Assembly: GCF_030547245.1 (NCBI RefSeq) | Contig: NZ_JAUOQT010000005.1 | Location: 124,001 to 188,000, forward strand | DNA from: Oceanihabitans sp. 2_MG-2023 | GTDB lineage: Bacteria > Bacteroidota > Bacteroidia > Flavobacteriales > Flavobacteriaceae | Direction of reading: 5' to 3' | Length of the DNA: 64,000 nt | Made by a program: the position numbers and the translations under genes | Part shown: positions 35,494-45,079 of the stretch, piece by piece | Layout: each line of letters starts with the position of its first letter | Numbering within the stretch: position 1 is the stretch's first letter | Notes under the pieces: model-generated | Seen by the model: only the letters and a program-made list of their open reading frames with translations | Databases searched by the model: none | Told to the model about the DNA's origin: nothing

Positions 35494-36819
35494 ATGTTAT
35501 TTTCATTTTTAAAATATTTACAACCAACGCATTATTTTCAGCTGTTTACAAAAACAAATGCTTCCGTATTTCCTGAGGTTAAAAGTTTACCAGAAAGTAT
35601 TTTAAAGCAATTAACAGTAGATAAAACCTACCAATCTAAAATAGCACAAGATTATGATTTATCCTGGCAAGCAGTGCAAAAAGGATATATTGGTAAAGCT
35701 CCAACCTATTCTAATTTTGATAAAATAGCATTACAAGATAATTATCATTTTGTTCGTAAGTATTTTAATAAAGCTTGGGTTTTCTATATTTTACTACTGC
35801 GAATATTTTCGTTTTATAACCCTCTTAAAGAAGTCCGCGCTTGGTTAAAAACAAGTAAAGTAAATAGAGTTGCAATTGGTAATAGTCCTATTCTTTATAC
35901 CGATTGGAACTCCTTTGATTCCATGTTAATTAAAGAAAACCCTAAAGTAAGCGTAGTTATACCAACCTTGAATCGTTACGAATATTTAAAGGATGTTTTA
36001 AAAGATTTAGAACAACAAGAATACACTAATTTTGAAGTGATTGTTGTAGATCAATCGGAACCCTTTAAAGCCGATTTTTATGCCGATTATACATTAGATA
36101 TAAACCTTGTAAAACAAGAAGAAAAAGCACTTTGGTTAGCCAGAAATACAGCAATTAAAAATGCTACAGGAACACTCATTGCTTTATCGGAAGATGATGT
36201 ACGTATAAAACCAGATTGGATTTCAAGTCATTTAAAATGTTTAGATTTTTTTAAAGCTGAAGTTTCTGCAGGAGTTTTTTACCCCGAAGGCAAACAAATT
36301 CCTAAAGAGAGAGCTTTTTTTGCAATAGCCTCACAATTTGCAACCGGAAATGCCATGCTATATAAAAGCGTTTTTGAAACGGTAGGCTTATTTGATAGGC
36401 AGTTTGAAAAACAACGTATGGGAGATGGTGAGTTTGGTATGCGAGTGTATTTACAAGATATAAAAAGTGTGTCTAATCCAATAGCATCTTGTATTGATGT
36501 AAAAGCAGGAACAGGAGGATTACGCGAAATGGGAAGTTGGGATGCCTTTAGACCTTCTAATTTTTTTGCACCAAGACCAATTCCAAGTGTATTGTATTTT
36601 TTTAGACGTTATTTTGGTGAAAAAGCATCTAGATTAGCCATGTTGCGTATGGTGCCATTATCTATTTTTCCGTATCAATTCAAAAAAAACAAACCCCTAT
36701 TATTATTGGGCGTTTTTTTAACCATATTAATTCTTCCAATTGTATTTTATCAAGTTTTTAAATCTTGGCGTTTGGCAAGTAAAAAAATAAAAGAAGGACC
36801 ATTAATTGAAACATTATAA
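35494..36819 (+). CDS. Glycosyltransferase family 2 with N-terminal extension and C-terminal membrane helix
   Basis: A 441-residue protein. The first 145 residues have no recognised domain. The GT-A domain begins at about 148 (VSVVIPTLNRYEYL), with FEVIVVDQSE, WLARNTAIKNA and ALSEDDVRI as the DXD-like site near residue 230. A hydrophobic segment at about 405-425 would anchor the C-terminus in the inner membrane. It shares one base with the next gene. The extension may bind the acceptor or another enzyme. Confidence 0.8.
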   Translation: MLFSFLKYLQPTHYFQLFTKTNASVFPEVKSLPESILKQLTVDKTYQSKIAQDYDLSWQAVQKGYIGKAPTYSNFDKIALQDNYHFVRKYFNKAWVFYILLLRIFSFYNPLKEVRAWLKTSKVNRVAIGNSPILYTDWNSFDSMLIKENPKVSVVIPTLNRYEYLKDVLKDLEQQEYTNFEVIVVDQSEPFKADFYADYTLDINLVKQEEKALWLARNTAIKNATGTLIALSEDDVRIKPDWISSHLKCLDFFKAEVSAGVFYPEGKQIPKERAFFAIASQFATGNAMLYKSVFETVGLFDRQFEKQRMGDGEFGMRVYLQDIKSVSNPIASCIDVKAGTGGLREMGSWDAFRPSNFFAPRPIPSVLYFFRRYFGEKASRLAMLRMVPLSIFPYQFKKNKPLLLLGVFLTILILPIVFYQVFKSWRLASKKIKEGPLIETL

Positions 36820-37922
36820 TGCCTTCAGAAAAAAAACATATACTAATTGTTACCTCCGAATTCCCTCCACAACCTGGCGGAATTGGTAATCATGCATTGC
36901 ATCTAGCAAGTTGTTTAAGTAAAGAGAATTATAGGGTTCAAGTTATTGCAGATCAGCGTTCTTTAACAGGAGAAGACGAAATGCTATTTGATACGATATT
37001 GCCTTTTACTGTTGTTCGAATTAAACGATCTAGATATCGCTATAAAATGTATATGCAACGTATTATTGCCACCAATAAAAGTTTTAAAAATGCATCACAT
37101 GTAATCGCAACAGGGAAGTTTTCGTTGTGGAATGTTGCTTTTATTAGTCTGTTTAAAAAACGAAAAACACTAGCTGTAATTCATGGTAGTGAGGTTAATT
37201 TTAAATCCTTTATATTAAAAAAATCCATTGATGCTTCTTTAAAAAAATTTGATAAAATAATTGCAGTATCCAAGTATACAAAAGGTTTAATTTCGTATCT
37301 CCATAAAGATGTTGTGGTCATACCTAATGGTATTCAACTAGAAAATTGGAATGTAGAAAACCTTCCTGAAATAGTTTTGCAAGGAAACCCAGTTTTTACT
37401 ACAGTTGGTAGAGTGAGTACTAGAAAAGGCCAATTGCAAGTAATTAAACAATTACCTATGCTTTTAAAAAAATATCCAACGTTGCATTATCATTGTGTTG
37501 GTATTCCTTCGGAAGCTTCCGATTTTAAGGAAAAAGCAAAAGCCTTAGAAGTAGAAAAACATATTACTTTTCATGGTAGTGTTAGCGATACTATTTTAAA
37601 ACAAGTACTTTTAAAAACCGATGTGTTTGTTATGTTAAGTACCGAAAGTAAAACAGGAGACGTTGAAGGCTTTGGTATTGCTATTTTAGAAGCAAATGCG
37701 TTGGGTATTCCAGCAATTGGATCCGTAAATTGTGGTATCGAAGACGCTATAAAACCTAATGTTTCTGGGATTTTAATAGATGGGAGCAATGCAGAGCAGT
37801 TTTTGCAAGCTATAGCTACAATATTAAATTCTAAAGCAAGTTTTTCTGCTGAAGCAAGAGAATGGGCAATACAACACGATTGGTCTAATGTTATACAACA
37901 ATATATAGCTCTATTAAGATGA
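36819..37922 (+). CDS. Glycosyltransferase family 4
   Basis: A 367-residue GT-B enzyme of the PimB/WbdB-like type: ILIVTSEFPPQPGGIGNHALHLA at the N-terminus, VAVIHGSEV-type sequence in the middle (LAVIHGSEVNF), TVGRVSTRKGQ, and donor motif VEGFGIAILEANALGIPAIG (E-x7-E). The classic PPQPGGIG loop makes this one of the clearest GT4 calls in the locus. It overlaps the following gene by 4 bases. Confidence 0.87.
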   Translation: MPSEKKHILIVTSEFPPQPGGIGNHALHLASCLSKENYRVQVIADQRSLTGEDEMLFDTILPFTVVRIKRSRYRYKMYMQRIIATNKSFKNASHVIATGKFSLWNVAFISLFKKRKTLAVIHGSEVNFKSFILKKSIDASLKKFDKIIAVSKYTKGLISYLHKDVVVIPNGIQLENWNVENLPEIVLQGNPVFTTVGRVSTRKGQLQVIKQLPMLLKKYPTLHYHCVGIPSEASDFKEKAKALEVEKHITFHGSVSDTILKQVLLKTDVFVMLSTESKTGDVEGFGIAILEANALGIPAIGSVNCGIEDAIKPNVSGILIDGSNAEQFLQAIATILNSKASFSAEAREWAIQHDWSNVIQQYIALLR

Positions 37923-39049
37923 AAACTCTAACTATTATTTCGCATACAGAGCATTATAAAAAACCGGATGGAACTATTGTTGGTTTAGGTTCTACAGTAA
38001 CAGAAATTAATAATTTAATTACAGTTTTTGATGCGGTAATACATGTTGCTATGCTACATCAAGTAGCTGCGCCACCAAGCGCCTTGCCATATACATCCAG
38101 TAAAATTTCATTCGAAGCATTACCAGCAGTAGGAGGACAAAAACTTGTCGATAAGCTGGCAATTATATCTTCAGCTCCCAAAACAATTCGTATAATAAAA
38201 AAAGCAATTAATAAAACCGATTGTTTTCAATTTAGAGCACCAACAGGAATAGGAGTATTTGTAATTCCGTATTTGATGCTTTTTAGTTCTAAAAAAGGCT
38301 GGTTTAAATATGCCGGAAACTGGAAGCAAGAACAAGCGCCATTAGCATATAGCTTTCAGCGTTGGTTATTAAAAAATCAAAAAAGAAAAGTTACCATAAA
38401 TGGAAGCTGGCCAAACCAACCCAAACAATGCCTCACTTTTGAAAATCCATGCTTAACGGAAGGGGAGGTTGCCCAAGGAAAAAGTATCATTTCAACTAAA
38501 GTATTTTCTCAAAAAGATATAACATTTTGTTTTGTAGGAAGACTAGAAAAAGAAAAAGGAGTTGGTTTGTTAATTGAAGCATTTAAAAAATTAACAAAAG
38601 AGGAAAAATTAAAAATTAATGCTATTCATATAGTTGGAGACGGAAAAGCAAAACAGAAATATATAGATAGCACCAAAAATAGTGGTTTGCCATTTGTATT
38701 TCATGGGTTTCTATCTCGTAAAGATGTGCATGAAATATATAAAACATCGCATGCTATAATATTGCCATCTGCATCCGAAGGGTTTCCAAAAGTGATTGCA
38801 GAAGCTATGAATTTTGGGTGCTTACCAATAGTATCTAACGTGTCCTCTATTGGGCATTATGTGAAATCGGAAATTAATGGGTTTTTATTGGATGCTATTA
38901 CCGAAGAGGCACTTGTTTTTGAAATACATAAGATATTACAATTAAGTCCTTCGGTATTTGTTAAAATGATCCAGATGCAAAGTGAAACACAAAAAAAGTT
39001 TACATATTCGTATTATAATCATAGAATTGTTAATCTGTTAAAGTATTGA
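37919..39049 (+). CDS. Glycosyltransferase family 4
   Basis: A 376-residue GT-B enzyme. The N-terminal acceptor domain is diverged (TLTIISHTEHYKKPDGTIVGLG), the C-terminal donor domain is standard: FCFVGRLEKEKGVGLLIEAF, and SASEGFPKVIAEAMNFG (E-x7-E) with CLPIVSNVSSIG. The 4-base overlap with the preceding gene suggests coupled translation. A 136-base gap follows. Confidence 0.82.
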   Translation: MKTLTIISHTEHYKKPDGTIVGLGSTVTEINNLITVFDAVIHVAMLHQVAAPPSALPYTSSKISFEALPAVGGQKLVDKLAIISSAPKTIRIIKKAINKTDCFQFRAPTGIGVFVIPYLMLFSSKKGWFKYAGNWKQEQAPLAYSFQRWLLKNQKRKVTINGSWPNQPKQCLTFENPCLTEGEVAQGKSIISTKVFSQKDITFCFVGRLEKEKGVGLLIEAFKKLTKEEKLKINAIHIVGDGKAKQKYIDSTKNSGLPFVFHGFLSRKDVHEIYKTSHAIILPSASEGFPKVIAEAMNFGCLPIVSNVSSIGHYVKSEINGFLLDAITEEALVFEIHKILQLSPSVFVKMIQMQSETQKKFTYSYYNHRIVNLLKY

Positions 39050-39185
39050 AAAAGAAGCGTATAGTGCAGTGTGTTTATAATTACAATATATTTTAGTACG
39101 TTATACTTGGTTAATTTATAAAACATTAGGCTTAACAAAAAAAAAATTTTACATTTATCGCAAGCTATATAATTAATTTATCTGA

Positions 39186-39992
39186 ATGATTTTAAAAAAA
39201 GTGTCTTGGTTCTTTAAACGACACCATTTTCTATATATAACACGCTTTAAGCTACTTTCAAAAAACGCAAGTCTTACAGGAATAGAGAATTGCTCCTATA
39301 ATCAATACAATCTAATAAAAGATATTCCTAATAGCTTTAAAGAAGTAAATACAATTGTTTTTAATGCTAAAAAGGCAACTACAGATTTTGAATTAGTAAA
39401 ACAATTAAGTATTTGGTTACAAAACAATATTAAAGGAGGCCCTGGACTGAGTGAACCATCGGACACAGCCTTACAAATTATGCTAGCAGGAAAAGGAGGT
39501 GTTTGTAGTGATATGGCTCAAATTTTTAATAATTTTTGTGTAGTTAACGATATTAAAGTTCGAGAATGGGGAACTACAAGAGCTCCTTTTAATAAAGAAT
39601 TTGGTGGGCATTCTTTTAATGAGATTTATAGTCGAGAATGGAATAAATGGATACTTATAGATGTATATAATAGCTTGTTGTTTTATAATCTGGAGAAAAA
39701 ACCTTTGTCTGTAATAGAACTCTTTCAATTAATACGAACAAATAAGGAAGTTAAATTTGAAACTTTTAATCCTTTAAAACCAATAGAATTAGCGAGTGTA
39801 AAAAGAAATTATTTAGAAACTAACACGATTCCTTTTTTAATTTGTAATTATTCTAATAAAACCTATGATACTTATTTAAGGTTTTTTCGACCATACCTTC
39901 CGGTTTTTATTATCCACTTTATATTATTTCTTTTTCGAAAAAGTTACCATTATCGCTTTCCTATAGATAATTATAAGAAAATGTTTTCTTGA
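39186..39992 (+). CDS. Transglutaminase-like superfamily protein
   Basis: A 268-residue protein with a papain/transglutaminase-like triad: Cys107 in GGVCSDMAQ, His142 in GGHSFNE and Asp159 in LIDVYN. Members are amidases, proteases or acyl-transfer enzymes. No signal peptide is seen; the first 20 residues are basic and a hydrophobic patch occurs near the C-terminus (LPVFIIHFILFLF), which may anchor it. It lies between glycosyltransferases and the polymerase-like gene. Its place in glycan biosynthesis is unclear; amide chemistry linked to the two asparagine-synthase homologues is one idea. Confidence 0.7.
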   Translation: MILKKVSWFFKRHHFLYITRFKLLSKNASLTGIENCSYNQYNLIKDIPNSFKEVNTIVFNAKKATTDFELVKQLSIWLQNNIKGGPGLSEPSDTALQIMLAGKGGVCSDMAQIFNNFCVVNDIKVREWGTTRAPFNKEFGGHSFNEIYSREWNKWILIDVYNSLLFYNLEKKPLSVIELFQLIRTNKEVKFETFNPLKPIELASVKRNYLETNTIPFLICNYSNKTYDTYLRFFRPYLPVFIIHFILFLFRKSYHYRFPIDNYKKMFS

Positions 39993-40077
39993 ATTATTAT
40001 TTTAAAGCTATTTAGTTAGCAATTGGATTGGATATCTTATTTTTACCTCAATAATTAAAATAATTTAAAATAATTTT

Positions 40078-41430
40078 TTGAAGACTAATATTACATATGT
40101 TTCTGTTATTGTAATGCATATATTCATTGGAATAATAATATATTTAAATGAGTCTTTGGCAAAGCTATATTTCTTTATGGCTTTATTTTATTTTTTGCAT
40201 CAAATAATTACAGCTCCTAATCATTTAAAAACTTTTGAAATTCTTAAAGCTTGTGCTTATTTCGTTGGAGCTGAGATTTTATTGCGTATGACAAAGGGTT
40301 CCATTTCTTATGAAGCTGGAAAATACCTCGTTATTGTACTCATGATTATGGGGATGTTTTATAAAGGTTTATCTGGAAAAGGGTACCCCTATTTTATATA
40401 TTTAATGTTTTTAGTACCATCTATATTTGTTGCTTCTACCACTTTGAGTTTTGATGCGAATTTTAGAACTAATATTGCCTTTGTGTTGAGTGGTCCTGTA
40501 TGTTTAGGGATTGCTGCGCTTTATTGTTATGATAAGAAAGTAAATATAAGACAGCTTCATAAAATATTATTATTTATGGTATTGCCTATAATTGCGAATA
40601 CGGCATATATTTTTGTTTATAATCCAAGTGTTAGAGACGTTTTGTCAGGCACAGGTTCTAATCGTTCGGCATCTGGAGGTTGGGGAGCAAACCAGGTTTC
40701 TACAATTTTGGGATTAGGTATGTTTATTATGGCAATTCGTTTATTTACAAAATCACCATCTTTAGGGTTGAAAATTTTGAATTTAGCAATTTTTTCCGCT
40801 ATTTCTTTTCGTGCAATTGTGACTTTTAGTCGTGGAGGAGTAATTACTGCCGTAATTGCTATATTAGCCTTTTTAGGAATGTATTATCTAAAAGTATCTA
40901 AAAAAAGGAAAAGTGAAATTATAAAAATTAGTTTACTATTCTTGTTTACCATTGTAGCAACTTGGGTAATAAGTTCTTCACAAACCGATGGTTATGTAGA
41001 CTTGAGATACGCAAATAAAGATCATTTAGGACGTGAAAAAAGTGATGTAACAACAGGTCGAGGACAGTTGTTTGAAGAAGAATTAGCTGGTTTTTTATCG
41101 AATCCATTTTTTGGTATTGGTTCTAGTAGAGCAAAAGACCAACGTATTGAAATTGATGGACAAGGGGTTACCTCGCATAGTGAAACTAGTAGATTGCTGG
41201 CAGAGCATGGTATGTTTGGTGTTATCATTTTACTAATACTACTATTTAAGCCTCTAGAGTTTCGATCAAGGAATAAAAAAAGTTATTTTTTCTATGCCTT
41301 TTTATGTTTTTGGTTTGCAACGATTAATCATTCTTCTATGCGAATTGCTGCACCAGCTTTTATTTATGCACTAGCTTTATTAAATGTGACTTATGAAAAA
41401 AATCCTTTACATAGGAAACAACTTAAATAA
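40078..41430 (+). CDS. O-antigen ligase/polymerase family membrane protein (Wzy/WaaL type)
   Basis: A 450-residue protein with about eleven membrane helices and a large loop around residues 300-375 (SSQTDGYVDLRYANKDHLG..., FFGIGSSRAKDQ, SHSETSRLLAEHG). The RGQLFEEELAGFLSNPFFGIG and H-S-E segments fit the Wzy_C/O-antigen ligase family. It would either polymerise repeat units or join finished glycan to lipid A; sequence alone does not separate these. TTG start at 40078. Its 3' end overlaps the next gene by 38 bases. Confidence 0.82.
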   Translation: MKTNITYVSVIVMHIFIGIIIYLNESLAKLYFFMALFYFLHQIITAPNHLKTFEILKACAYFVGAEILLRMTKGSISYEAGKYLVIVLMIMGMFYKGLSGKGYPYFIYLMFLVPSIFVASTTLSFDANFRTNIAFVLSGPVCLGIAALYCYDKKVNIRQLHKILLFMVLPIIANTAYIFVYNPSVRDVLSGTGSNRSASGGWGANQVSTILGLGMFIMAIRLFTKSPSLGLKILNLAIFSAISFRAIVTFSRGGVITAVIAILAFLGMYYLKVSKKRKSEIIKISLLFLFTIVATWVISSSQTDGYVDLRYANKDHLGREKSDVTTGRGQLFEEELAGFLSNPFFGIGSSRAKDQRIEIDGQGVTSHSETSRLLAEHGMFGVIILLILLFKPLEFRSRNKKSYFFYAFLCFWFATINHSSMRIAAPAFIYALALLNVTYEKNPLHRKQLK

Positions 41431-42403
41431 CAAGAAATCTAATACTTCTTCTATACAAGTATTAGGAACTTTATTAGAAACGGAAGGATTCGAAATGCAT
41501 TATGCTTCTTCTAAAAATAATAAAGTTTTAAGATTATTCGATATGGTTTGGAACTGTATAACCATGTCTAAAAAAATAGATTATGTACTTATAGATACCT
41601 ATAGTACTACTAATTTTTATTATGCATTAGTTGTAAGTCAGTTGTGTAGCCTTCTAAAACTTAAATATATACCAATACTACATGGTGGTAATTTGCCAGA
41701 TCGATTAAAACAAAGCCCGAAGCTATCGAAAATGATATTTCACAATGCTCACAAAAATGTTTCTCCTTCTTTATATTTATTAGAAACCTTTAAAAATAAC
41801 GGTTATCTAAATGTGGATTTTATTCCTAATGCAATAGAAATGGATAGTTATACATTTAAAGAACGAAACTTTAAAAACATAAACCTACTTTGGGTACGAT
41901 CTTTTTCTAAAATATATAATCCCAAATTAGCTGTTAAAGTTTTAAAAGGGTTACAGGTAGAAGGCTTCCATGCTACACTTTGTATGGTAGGCCCAGATAG
42001 TGATGGTAGTTTGTTAGAAGTTATGCAACTAGCTAAAAGTTTGCACGTAGATGTTACTTTTACAGGTAAATTAACTAAGGAAGCTTGGATTACGCTTTCT
42101 AAAGATTTTAATATATTTATTAATACTACAAATTTTGATAATATGCCAGTTAGTGTTATAGAGGCAATGGCATTAGGTTTGCCAGTAATTTCCACAAATG
42201 TTGGCGGGTTACCTTTTTTAATAGCAAATAATATAGATGGAGTATTAGTAGCTAAGGACCATGAAGAAGGCTTTGTAAAAGCTGTAAAAAGTATAGTTAA
42301 TAATCCTGAAAAAACAAAAATAATGACTAATAAAGCCAGAGAAAAAGTGATAGCGTTTGACTGGGAATTAGTAAAAACAAAATGGTTTCAAGTACTTGAG
42401 TAA
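41393..42403 (+). CDS. Glycosyltransferase family 4
   Basis: A 336-residue GT-B enzyme. The donor motif reads FDNMPVSVIEAMALGLPVIS, with Asp in place of the first Glu of E-x7-E, a variant seen in a subgroup of GT4 enzymes. The N-terminus KILYIGNNLNNKKSNTSSIQVLG holds the glycine loop. The 38-base overlap with the polymerase-like gene is the longest in the locus; the ATG is followed directly by the first beta strand, so the start is probably right. Confidence 0.83.
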   Translation: MKKILYIGNNLNNKKSNTSSIQVLGTLLETEGFEMHYASSKNNKVLRLFDMVWNCITMSKKIDYVLIDTYSTTNFYYALVVSQLCSLLKLKYIPILHGGNLPDRLKQSPKLSKMIFHNAHKNVSPSLYLLETFKNNGYLNVDFIPNAIEMDSYTFKERNFKNINLLWVRSFSKIYNPKLAVKVLKGLQVEGFHATLCMVGPDSDGSLLEVMQLAKSLHVDVTFTGKLTKEAWITLSKDFNIFINTTNFDNMPVSVIEAMALGLPVISTNVGGLPFLIANNIDGVLVAKDHEEGFVKAVKSIVNNPEKTKIMTNKAREKVIAFDWELVKTKWFQVLE

Positions 42404-42406
42404 AAA

Positions 42407-42437
42407 CTTGTAATATTATCTTAACTTATTATCTTTA
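42407..42437 (+). promoter_or_regulatory. Promoter candidate for the sugar-phosphate transferase gene
   Basis: CTTG at 42407-42410, 19-base spacer, TATCTTTA at 42430-42437 (one mismatch to TAnnTTTG), 21 bases before the ATG. Would allow the chain-initiating enzyme to be made separately from the rest. Confidence 0.45.
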
Positions 42438-42458
42438 CATTAACACTTTTAAAAATAT

Positions 42459-43853
42459 ATGGCAAAAAAAAAAGACATCCATTTTGATATTTCTGAAAGA
42501 AAAATACTACTACGTATTTTTGATCTTGTCTTTATTTTTGTTTCTCTTTATGGTGTAGGTCATTTTTTTGAATTTGATTATTTTTATATTGATAATAATA
42601 ATTGGGCTTGGATTATAATATTAGCCTTGTATATCAGCGTTTTTGGAACAGTATTCGAATTATACGATCTACAAAAAGCAAGTAAGCCAGATTCTGTACT
42701 TGCTAATATTGTATTAACCGTATCTGTTACCGTTTTATTTTATTTGTTAACGCCTTATTTTACTCCTTTTTTACCAGAGAATAGGTTGCAGATTTTTTAT
42801 TTTTATTTAGCCATTACTTTAGCTTTAGTTGTTTGGCGGTTAGCATATATTAATTTTATTACCTCTCCAAGATTTTATAAAAAAGCCCTCATTGTTGGTG
42901 AGGTTTCTAATATTCAACCAATAATAGATGCTTTTAAGGGTTCGGATCCTAATTATAAAATAGTTGGATTTATTAATTGTGAAGATAGAAACTATGATGC
43001 CATTAAGATTAATGGTATTGAAGAATTTCAGCCAAATCAAATGCATGCAATTATAGCTAAAGAAAATATTTCAGAAATTGTAGTAGCTAGTTATAACTCG
43101 GAAACTATAACTTCAGACATATATCACGATTTAATAACGCTTCTAGAAAGAGGTTTTCCTATTAAAGAATACACACAAGTATACGAAGACATGACGTATC
43201 GAGTACCTGTTCAATTTGTAGGTAAAGATTTTTATAAATATTTTCCTTTTAGTCGAAGTAATCAAAATAAACTCTACCTATTCTTTCATCGTTTTTTTGA
43301 TATGTTTTTCTCTATTATAGGAATTTTAATAGGTGCAGTTATTCTGCCTTTTATTTTACTTGGAAATATAGTAGCTAATAGAGGCTCTTTATTTTACACA
43401 CAAGAGCGTGTAGGTAAAAATGGTAAAACCTTCAATATTATTAAGTTTCGTACCATGATAAAAAATGCAGAAACTAATGGCGCTGTTTGGGCTACTAAAA
43501 ATGATTCTAGAATAACTTTTTTTGGTAAGTTTTTACGGAAATCTAGGCTGGATGAGATACCGCAGTTTATAAATATTCTTAAAGGGGAAATGAGTCTAAT
43601 TGGCCCTAGACCCGAAAGACCTTATTTTGTAGAGGAGTTGTCGCAAGTCATTCCTTTTTACGAAACTAGACATATTGTTAAACCTGGACTTACTGGTTGG
43701 GCACAGGTAAAAGTTAGATATGGCTCTAGTGTGGATGATAGCTTACTAAAGCTGCAATATGACTTATATTATATAAAACACAGAAGTTTCTTTTTAGACG
43801 CAAATATTATTATTAAGACTTTGAGTACCATGATTTTTTTTAGAGGTCAGTAG
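42459..43853 (+). CDS. Polyprenyl-phosphate sugar phosphotransferase (WbaP/WcaJ type)
   Basis: A 464-residue polyprenyl glycosylphosphotransferase that starts glycan assembly by moving sugar-1-phosphate to undecaprenyl phosphate. Four N-terminal helices (about residues 15-125), a CoA-binding-like domain (about 140-265), another helix near 280, then the catalytic domain with KFRTMIKNAE, SRLDEIPQFINILKGEMSLIGPRPERPYF and PGLTGWAQVKVRYG. Last gene of the locus; it faces the DUF4105 gene across 58 bases without a clear terminator. The sugar is not known. Confidence 0.92.
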   Translation: MAKKKDIHFDISERKILLRIFDLVFIFVSLYGVGHFFEFDYFYIDNNNWAWIIILALYISVFGTVFELYDLQKASKPDSVLANIVLTVSVTVLFYLLTPYFTPFLPENRLQIFYFYLAITLALVVWRLAYINFITSPRFYKKALIVGEVSNIQPIIDAFKGSDPNYKIVGFINCEDRNYDAIKINGIEEFQPNQMHAIIAKENISEIVVASYNSETITSDIYHDLITLLERGFPIKEYTQVYEDMTYRVPVQFVGKDFYKYFPFSRSNQNKLYLFFHRFFDMFFSIIGILIGAVILPFILLGNIVANRGSLFYTQERVGKNGKTFNIIKFRTMIKNAETNGAVWATKNDSRITFFGKFLRKSRLDEIPQFINILKGEMSLIGPRPERPYFVEELSQVIPFYETRHIVKPGLTGWAQVKVRYGSSVDDSLLKLQYDLYYIKHRSFFLDANIIIKTLSTMIFFRGQ

Positions 43854-43911
43854 TAGTTTAAATTACAAATTGCCCGAAAAAAACTAAACTTAAAAAGGAA
43901 ACTTAAATTGG

Positions 43912-45072
43912 TTATTTTGTTTTTGTATAACAATGCACTAGGTATAAATACCTAATCACTAATGCAATAAGAAGTGGTAATAGAGCAAAAGCAAATCTTT
44001 GCACGCCCATTATCCAATGAAATACCAATAAACACATAAGAATAATTAACAGTTTAATGTATTTTACTAACCAAACTTTTGGTTGTGTTTTTAGTACTTG
44101 ATTAACTAAAAAAAGATTTATAGCAAAAGCCCAAAGTAGATTGTAATTGTTAGCAGTTGCAGTATGATCTGTAGCAAACCATAGTAATAGAATAAAAACA
44201 CCAATTATTCCAGTAACTAAAAAGATACTAAAGTCTAACCACTTGCTTCTTTTTCCCGTTTTATAGTTTTTAAAGGTAATCCAAAGTATAAAAGCACCCA
44301 ACAAACCAAGAATAAAAATGGGGCTATTAAAATAGTTTTGCTGTTGTTTGGTTTGGGTTTTATTGTATAAAGTTTGTAGCTTTTTTACTAATTTATTATT
44401 TGTACTTTTTAAAGTAGCGTTTTCGAAAAAACGATGTATATATTTAGGTAAAAACATATACTCATAAGGAGTTGCTTGTTTATCTATTATCGACCCTAAA
44501 GCGATGTCTATACCAAGGCTACCCCAAGAATTCCAATATAAATTTTCCTGTATTAAATCTCTAAAGGTTTTTTCTTTTAAATCTTCAGGAGTGTTAAAAA
44601 CTATATTATTATTTGTAATTTCTTCAGCAATATCTCTAATTTTTGTTGCGCAATTATCGTAAAAGAAATCGTATAAATAATCTTTGTTTTGTGGTAATGC
44701 ATTGGTTTCTAGAAAAGCATGTATGTCTTGTTTTTCTTTTGTTGTTAAATCTAAAACTTGCTCTCTAATGGTTCTATTCTGACTTGTGTAAAAATCGAGA
44801 ACAGGATATGTTTTACTAACTCCTTGAGAATATAATAGTTTTCCTCTAGCAAAATTTAAGTAAAAATTGGGGTCGTTAAACGGAAACCTTCCGTAGTCGT
44901 AAACTACATCACTAAATGGTGTTTTTACTCGTATACCATTGTGTCCAAAAGCATCGTTTAAAGAAGTTCCTGGCCCTATGGTTAAAATACTAATTTCGGT
45001 TTTTTGGTAAGTGTCTTGCGCTTGTGTAAATACAAAGGAGAAAAAGAATAAAAGGAATAATAATCTTTTCAT
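43912..45072 (-). CDS. DUF4105/Lnb-type membrane protein, putative lipoprotein N-acyltransferase
   Basis: A 386-residue protein: signal peptide (1-18), a periplasmic DUF4105 domain with His44 in DAFGHNGIR and Cys141 in YDNCATKIRD as the likely catalytic pair, then about five helices from residue 250. This family was recently linked to N-acylation of lipoproteins in Bacteroides (Lnb), an organism group lacking Lnt; I apply that by family membership. It lies 7 bases after the PorV-like gene in one minus-strand unit. Substrate assignment is inference. Confidence 0.75.
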   Translation of the reverse strand: MKRLLFLLFFFSFVFTQAQDTYQKTEISILTIGPGTSLNDAFGHNGIRVKTPFSDVVYDYGRFPFNDPNFYLNFARGKLLYSQGVSKTYPVLDFYTSQNRTIREQVLDLTTKEKQDIHAFLETNALPQNKDYLYDFFYDNCATKIRDIAEEITNNNIVFNTPEDLKEKTFRDLIQENLYWNSWGSLGIDIALGSIIDKQATPYEYMFLPKYIHRFFENATLKSTNNKLVKKLQTLYNKTQTKQQQNYFNSPIFILGLLGAFILWITFKNYKTGKRSKWLDFSIFLVTGIIGVFILLLWFATDHTATANNYNLLWAFAINLFLVNQVLKTQPKVWLVKYIKLLIILMCLLVFHWIMGVQRFAFALLPLLIALVIRYLYLVHCYTKTK

Positions 45073-45079
45073 TACTAAA

